Source of the DNA: Xanthomonas translucens pv. cerealis
Lineage (GTDB): Bacteria; Pseudomonadota; Gammaproteobacteria; Xanthomonadales; Xanthomonadaceae
Assembly: GCF_006838285.1 (NCBI RefSeq)
Contig: NZ_CP038228.1
Coordinates: 2,666,001-2,730,000 of the forward strand
Length of the DNA: 64,000 nucleotides
Reading direction: 5' to 3'
A program made the position numbers and the translations under genes. Positions 58,564 to 64,000 of this stretch are shown piece by piece. Position 1 is the stretch's first letter, and each line of letters starts with the position of its first letter. The notes beneath the pieces are model-generated. The model was given only the letters and a program-made list of their open reading frames with translations. It was not told the DNA's origin and did not search any database.

Positions 58564-59785
58564 TCATGCCAGTTGCCGGAGTTTCGCCTCGCTGGGAAAG
58601 GCACGCACGCGAAAGCGCGGCGGATAGAAGCCGGGTTCCTGCTGCATCAAATCGGCGACCACGGCGACGGCCTTATCCCACTCGACGAACATCACGTCCG
58701 CATCGCCCTCTTGCTTTGGCGTGACGAAGGCGATGCGCTCGGCCCTGGGTAGCGAGGTATCCACGCCGCGGGTCCAGGTGGCCACCGAAAACTGCCGACC
58801 ACTGCCGTCGTTTTCTTCGAACACACGGTAGGAGGCGACGAAAATATCGTCCTGGTTCGCGGCGTGGATCTTTTCCAGGAATTCCTTGTGCACGGAATAG
58901 GTGGAGGCTTCCATCACCCGCCGCAGATCGGCCTGGCGGCGCCGGTGTTCCGGCTGCGGCAGCGCGAACGGGACGATCCGGCGCTCGTCGTAGGCGAAGG
59001 CCAGCGAGGAGACGCAGCGGCCGTGCGCGGCCGCTTCCAGGCTCAGTTCCAGCATGCCGGCCATCGCGGTTTCGTCGCGGTCGCCCACCACCAGCAGGCA
59101 ATCGCGGGTGGGCAGCATGAACACCGGCCGCCCCTTCACCGGGACGCGCTGCAGCACGTCGGGCAGCACCACGCGGCTGCTGTCGTACGCATCCTGCCAT
59201 GCACCCTGGTAGATACCTGCGGCGACCTCGACGAAGCGGTCCGGCGTGGCGTCGCGCAGGTTGTCGTGCGCGATGGCCAGGGCTTGCTCGAAGGTGATGC
59301 CCCATGCGCCCTTCGGCCCAGCGAGCAGGGTCGAGGTCGAATCGGGGCGGTCGATCGCCAGCAACTCGACGCAGTCCTCGGCAATCTCGCGCCAGACGAC
59401 CGCGAAGGGCGCATCCCAGCCATGCTCGCGCACGTGCTGCAGGCGCATTTCCTCGAGCATGCCGCGATGGCGAATCACCGGCATCAGCGTCGGCCGTAGC
59501 TGCTCGAATGTTCGGGTCTCGTCGTCTTCGTTCTGACCCTCGACGAATGCGGCGGCATAGCTGCGCAGCACCTCGGCGCGGCCGTGGCGATCGGCCGTGG
59601 TGTAGGCGTGGTAGGCGTTGTGCAGGTTGATGATGCGCCCGCGCTGGTCGGCAAAGCGGAATTCGTCGGGCAGGTAGGTCAACGCGTCCGAATTGCCGCG
59701 CGCGCAGCGCATCGAGAAACAGCTTGGCGAACGCATCCGCACTGGGCGTGCGATGCAACAGCTTGTCGAACAGTGCTGTGAGCAT
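58564..59785 (-). pseudogene. DUF1444-like gene with a +1 frameshift near its 5' end
   Basis: Two minus-strand frames join into one protein. The first from ATG 59785 gives MLTALFDKLLHRTPSADAFA then KLFLDALRA; the second continues RGNSDALTYLPDEFRFADQR to the stop at 58564. The switch falls in the GCGCGCG run at 59695-59707, where one extra base (or two missing) breaks the frame. The restored protein is about 406 residues; its later blocks (DALTYLPDEFRFA; RPVFMLPTRDCLLVVGDRDE) look like DUF1444. Function is unknown. Either a real mutation or a base-calling error in a GC dinucleotide run. Confidence 0.65.
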
Positions 59786-59828
59786 CAGCGGTCTTCCTTG
59801 TTAGTTGGGGCGGGTGTCCGCCTCGGTT

Positions 59829-60128
59829 TCATACATCGCGTGCATAGCCCGCCGCTCGCTGTGCGCGGATCGCCAGCACGACCACCGTGTCGGTCACATC
59901 CACATAGCGATACAACGCCACGTCACCGCGCGAACCGCGGCCCATCACCAGTTCGCGGCTGTCTCCATGGACCGGGCGGCCGATCAACGGATTGCCTGCC
60001 AGCACGTCGAACGCGCTGACGATCTCCTCGGCTCTCTCCTCTGCATGCTCGCTCTCGTGGTCGCGCAGATACGCGGCGATCCGCTCCAGATCCTCGATCA
60101 CGCCGGGGCCGAGGCGAATGCGCGCCAC
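59829..60128 (-). CDS. ParE-type toxin of a type II pair
   Basis: A 99-residue RelE/ParE-fold protein: VARIRLGPGVIEDLERIAAY, AEERAEEIVSAFDVLAGNPLIGRP (the ParE-typical N-P-x-x-G-R-P-V), then RELVMGRGSRGDVALYRYVD and VVVLAIRAQRAAGY. The GTG start at 60128 lies one base after the antitoxin stop. The GRPV plus R-E-L pattern is closer to ParE (gyrase poison) than to RelE, but this is not proof. Intact, unlike the decayed pair next to it. Confidence 0.85.
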   Translation of the reverse strand: MARIRLGPGVIEDLERIAAYLRDHESEHAEERAEEIVSAFDVLAGNPLIGRPVHGDSRELVMGRGSRGDVALYRYVDVTDTVVVLAIRAQRAAGYARDV

Positions 60129-60129
60129 T

Positions 60130-60414
60130 TCAGTCTTCCAGCTTGCGCGCCACCGGCCGCTTCGCAGGCTTTCCTGCAACCTGGGCCCTGAAGTAGGTGC
60201 GCGCCTCGTCCCACGGGATGGTCTCACCCGTCTCCAGGAACTTGGCCCAACGCTGATCGGCCTGGGCGTGGAAGTCGGCGCGCCGCTCGGCCAGCTCGGC
60301 CTTCTCGGCGATGGCTTCCAGGATGAAGTTGTGCGACGTGGTGCCGGCCGCTTCCGCTGCCTTGGCGATGCGGGCCTTGAGCGCGTCCGGCAGGCGGATG
60401 GTGGTGGTGCTCAT
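60130..60414 (-). CDS. ParD/CopG-type ribbon-helix-helix antitoxin
   Basis: A 94-residue protein starting MSTTTIRLPDALKARIAKAA then EAAGTTSHNFILEAIAEKAE, a textbook ribbon-helix-helix. The C-terminus FLETGETIPWDEARTYFRAQ, then VAGKPAKRP is the toxin-binding region. ATG 60414 lies 31 bases from a near-perfect 18-bp palindrome, a likely autoregulation site. It precedes and neutralises the ParE-type toxin. Confidence 0.87.
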   Translation of the reverse strand: MSTTTIRLPDALKARIAKAAEAAGTTSHNFILEAIAEKAELAERRADFHAQADQRWAKFLETGETIPWDEARTYFRAQVAGKPAKRPVARKLED

Positions 60415-60445
60415 GCGGGGCTCCCGGCGATGGGTTCGAGGCGAT

Positions 60446-60463
60446 GTAGCACACGTGTGGTAC
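60446..60463. promoter_or_regulatory. Near-perfect 18-bp palindrome before the ParD-type antitoxin
   Basis: GTAGCACAC-GTGTGGTAC is self-complementary except for one symmetric pair of positions. It lies 32-49 bases upstream of the antitoxin start, a typical place for a ribbon-helix-helix operator. Confidence 0.6.
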
Positions 60464-60491
60464 AGGCAACAGGTAGCCGACAGAGCAGGGT

Positions 60492-60647
60492 TCAGCTCAG
60501 CTGACATGCGCTTTTCAGATAGACGCGCATGTCGCTCCACGCAATGGCCTTCCCGGACGCGATGATGCCGGCGTAGCGCCGCTCGGCCACCGCGTCGACG
60601 TCGGCGCGAGATTGGGAGTGTCGTCTTGCGTGCGGCATCTTCGTCAT
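60492..60647 (-). pseudogene. Truncated antitoxin-like fragment
   Basis: 51 residues from ATG 60647 (MTKMPHARRHSQSRADVDAV; then GIIASGKAIAWSDMRVYLKS). The C-terminal G-x-x-I-x-W-x-x-M/A-R-x-Y motif matches the toxin-binding tail seen in the intact ParD-type antitoxin next door (TGETIPWDEARTYF), but the ribbon-helix-helix N-terminus is missing. I read it as the remnant of a second antitoxin; no partner toxin follows. Confidence 0.45.
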
Positions 60648-60657
60648 GCGGCGATTT

Positions 60658-61356
60658 TCACTGTGGCCGCAAAAGGAGCATGGTTTGAAGGCGCTCGCGC
60701 ACAATCCCTGCCCTTCCGGGCTCGGCCACCAAACCGGGCAGCGCATTCGCGAACGCAGGATTGTCCAGCAGCGCCGCAAATGCGTTGGCGACTTTGCGCC
60801 GCAGGTCTTCCGGCGCCATGGCGAGTTCTTCGGCCAGTTCGGCCCGCCCGTCGACGACATTGAGCACGTCCTCCAGATCGTGGCTGGAAAGAAAGTCGCC
60901 CTGACCCCGCGTAGCGAAGGCCTCAAGCTTCGTCGCGATGAACGCAACCGCTGTCACCATCCGTATGGATAAACGCTCATCCAATTCAACTGACTGAGCC
61001 GTTTCCACGGCATGCGTAGGCGTACCAACGATTCGAGAAGCCGAGGACCTCGGAATCCACCGGCATCAGATCGAACACCATGCCAGACTTACGATGCACC
61101 CAACGACAGACCACGCCACTTCCATCTCGCGGGCGAAGCCTTGCGTCTGCACACGCTCTTCGATACGACGGAACCGGGACCAGTCCAGATCCACCACCGC
61201 ATCGACGTCGTAGGGAGCGCGAACACGCTCAGCCAATGGATCGGACTGCAACAGGCCAACGACTGCGCCACCGAGGAAGACGACCTGCTCACGCAGTTCG
61301 CCTAGCGCATCGGCGATCGCACGTAGATGCGGCAGATTGGGATCGTCAGCTCGCAT
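60658..61356 (-). pseudogene. AbiEii-like nucleotidyltransferase with two frameshifts
   Basis: Three frames add up to one protein. Part 1, from ATG 61356, reads MRADDPNLPHLRAIADALGE, then VFLGGAVVGLLQSD and PYDVDAVVDLDW, the nucleotidyltransferase GG...D-x-D-like core. Part 2 reads CRWVHRKSGMVFDLMPVDSE then GFSNRWYAYA, and part 3 VETAQSVELDERLSIRMVTA then TKLEAFATRGQGDF to the stop at 60658. Frame breaks lie near 61120 (one base missing in GCGGTG) and near 61010 (extra bases before GTGGAA). Such proteins are the toxin half of AbiE-type systems. Broken in this sequence. Confidence 0.7.
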
Positions 61357-61875
61357 CGCCGAGGCCCAACCGTTGCTTGAGGTGCTTGGCAGCCAATGCG
61401 CGCTCGCGCGCACGGCCGATGCGCAAGGCATCCTGAAGCGCCAACAATTCGTACAAGCCAGAATCGGCCAGCGCAGCGTGCGGCGCATTGGCGGACAACG
61501 GCGCCACGCCCGGCCCCTTTGCCGTGCCCTCTGCGCTCGGCCACACCGGTGCCTCGCCGGGCGTACTGGCGATATCCACGGACAGCGGCGGCGGGCCGAC
61601 CGCCGTGGGAATCCCTCTTCGCACAGGACCCAAGGCGGGGGGAACGCATAGCGCACGCCGTGTACTGCGAATTCATGCGGCGCGGTACGCACCGCGCCCC
61701 ATTCGCCGCGCCCTTTCTCCAGCGCCAAGTCGCACGCCGTGCATCGCTTCACGCTACGGTGCACCTGCGAGGCACTCATCTGCAGCGCTTCGCCCAAGGA
61801 TGCATACGTCCAGGATCGCCCTGCTTGAGCGACCTGCTTATACAGCACCATGGGGTCCTGGGATTTTAGCTCCAC
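61346..61875 (-). pseudogene. HTH regulator/antitoxin partner (AbiEi-like role), frameshifted
   Basis: From GTG 61875 (MELKSQDPMVLYKQVAQAGR; SASQVHRSVKRC) the protein has an HTH N-terminus and runs to RYAFPP, then the frame breaks in the G6/C6 run at 61637-61642. The rest is in another frame (LGPVRRGIPTAVGPPPLSVD; ADSGLYELLALQDALRIGRA) ending at 61346, 11 bases inside the nucleotidyltransferase gene. One added base in the run restores about 177 residues. With the downstream gene it forms a two-gene HTH/NTase pair. A perfect palindrome lies just before its start. Confidence 0.68.
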
Positions 61876-61885
61876 AGCGCGCCCT

Positions 61886-61911
61886 TATTCCATATTCCGG
61901 AATATGGAATA
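61886..61911. promoter_or_regulatory. Perfect 26-bp palindrome before the HTH/NTase pair
   Basis: Arms TATTCCATATTCC (61886-61898) and GGAATATGGAATA (61899-61911) are exact complements without spacer; each arm repeats the TATTCC unit. It begins 10 bases upstream of the GTG start, next to AAGGG, and probably is the operator of the HTH protein. Confidence 0.7.
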
Positions 61912-61952
61912 TCCACCCTAGGAAATTAGCTTTGCAAGTCTAGTCTTTTCAA

Positions 61953-61980
61953 CAAAAAAGAAGGCCCCTTGCGGGGCCTT
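61953..61980 (-). terminator. Intrinsic terminator of purA
   Basis: On the minus strand, AAGGCCCC (61980-61973) - GCAA - GGGGCCTT (61968-61961) forms an 8-bp stem followed by CTTTTTT. It ends about 40 bases after the purA stop. Confidence 0.92.
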
Positions 61981-62018
61981 GCTGCGGCACTGGTCCCGGC
62001 ATAAGCCGGGACGCCGGA

Positions 62019-63434
<1,416 letters not shown>

Positions 63435-63439
63435 CTACA

Positions 63440-63487
63440 CGGAAAAAGCCGATCGAGGCGCTCGTGTGGAGCGGGCCCGGCCGGCTT
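63440..63487 (-). terminator. Hairpin between the DUF2065 gene and purA
   Basis: AAAAGCCG (about 63441-63448) and CGGCTTTT (about 63479-63486) pair across a loop containing an inner CGCTC/GAGCG stem. It could be a bidirectional terminator or attenuator before purA; no purine riboswitch features are visible. Confidence 0.4.
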
Positions 63488-63589
63488 TTGTGCATTATCC
63501 GGGTTTTGGGTGACGCTCACCACCCCCTCGGCCGCTGCGTTCAGCGGCGCGACCGGCGCGACCGGCGTGGATGGCGCGGCGGCCGCCGC

Positions 63590-63775
63590 TCAGGAGCGGA
63601 CCCACCACAGCGCCGCCAGCCCTACCGCCACGGCCACGCCGCCGGCCGCACGCAGTTGCGCGGTTGGCATGACCAGCATCTGCTGCACCAGCCGCTTCCA
63701 CGCCTCCGGCGCGACCATCAGCACCAGGCCCTCGAAGACGACCATCAGGCACACCGCGGCGATCAGATCGTGCAT
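63590..63775 (-). CDS. DUF2065 small membrane protein
   Basis: A 61-residue protein with two membrane helices (LIAAVCLMVVFEGLVLMVAP at 4-23 and AAGGVAVAVGLAALWWV at about 43-59), matching the DUF2065 (YjeT-like) family. Function is unknown; it is usually encoded between hflC and purA, and its position here agrees. The ATG at 63775 is 14 bases inside the gap before the window's right-hand repeats. Confidence 0.88.
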   Translation of the reverse strand: MHDLIAAVCLMVVFEGLVLMVAPEAWKRLVQQMLVMPTAQLRAAGGVAVAVGLAALWWVRS

Positions 63776-63834
63776 GGGATCTCTGGCAAGGGGGAAGGCG
63801 CGCCGCGCCGGGACTGGAGCACCGCACTGAAACC

Positions 63835-63862
63835 TGTGGGAGCGACTGAAGTCGCTCCCACA
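63835..63862. repeat. REP-type palindrome (GTGGGAGCGACT family)
   Basis: Perfect 13-bp arms TGTGGGAGCGACT (63835-63847) and AGTCGCTCCCACA (63850-63862) with 2 central bases, a variant of the GGAGCGGCTTCAGCCGC family. Downstream, to the window end, the sequence has the simple GAATCCCAAATCCCCAATCCCGG string often seen between Xanthomonas genes. No gene is visible from 63776 to 64000. Confidence 0.8.
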
Positions 63863-64000
63863 ACAATCCGCATGCTGGGGCTATCCGGGTTGAGAATGCC
63901 TGAAGCGCCAGGCCGCCAGGTCGCATGCGACCGGTGACCTCGTACTTCGTTAGGGACCGGGACCCGCTCTTGCGAATCCCAAATCCCCAATCCCGGCCTC

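Overview
The window is high-GC gammaproteobacterial chromosome and reads as Xanthomonas. The decisive marker is a complete raxX-raxST-raxA-raxB locus between gcvP and an MFS transporter gene, an arrangement known from Xanthomonas. An XAC0095-type small protein, an ISXo5-like IS1595 element and Xanthomonas-style intergenic repeats agree. I cannot name the species; the RaxX core differs from the X. oryzae form.

Layout. 0-2 kb: the 3' end of mutS, a repeat-filled gap, a glutathione S-transferase and its likely WYL regulator. 2-5.3 kb: katG behind an OxyR-like site, then a gene-poor stretch with a possible gene remnant. 5.3-10 kb: a ColRS-like two-component pair divergent from a PAP2 phosphatase and an EptA-type lipid A phosphoethanolamine transferase. 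10-14.4 kb: an M2 peptidase lipoprotein, a GNAT acetyltransferase, a small conserved protein and a Bcr/CflA-type MFS pump. 14.5-19.4 kb: the rax locus. 19.5-25.3 kb: a tandem glycine riboswitch, gcvP and katE, each gene with a clear intrinsic terminator. 25.3-26 kb: no gene, but a cluster of DnaA boxes. 26-29 kb: a coupled four-gene operon (acyl-CoA dehydrogenase, PIG-L deacetylase, NodS-like methyltransferase, GT2). 29-40 kb: a zinc alcohol dehydrogenase and a giant cyclic beta-1,2-glucan synthase with a coupled 74-residue gene. 40-44 kb: housekeeping and repair genes (MazG-like, histone-like, HD, AlkB) and small hypotheticals.

44.3-55.7 kb is a defence island on the minus strand: toxin-antitoxin pair, hsdM, a 29-codon ORF, hsdS, an unknown gene, a DUF5655/PD-(D/E)XK gene, then fic and hsdR behind their own promoter. 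Most junctions are 4-base start/stop overlaps. hsdS carries a fresh IS1595 insertion with a perfect 8-bp target duplication, and removing the insertion restores the frame. 55.7-58.4 kb is a secreted M1 aminopeptidase. 58.5-61.9 kb holds a frameshifted DUF1444-like gene, an intact ParDE-type pair, and a decayed HTH/nucleotidyltransferase (AbiE-like) pair behind a perfect 26-bp palindrome. The window ends with purA and a DUF2065 gene.

The main themes are plant interaction (sulfated RaxX peptide, cyclic glucan), envelope remodelling (EptA/PAP2), oxidative-stress defence (two catalases) and a degrading but layered defence/toxin region.
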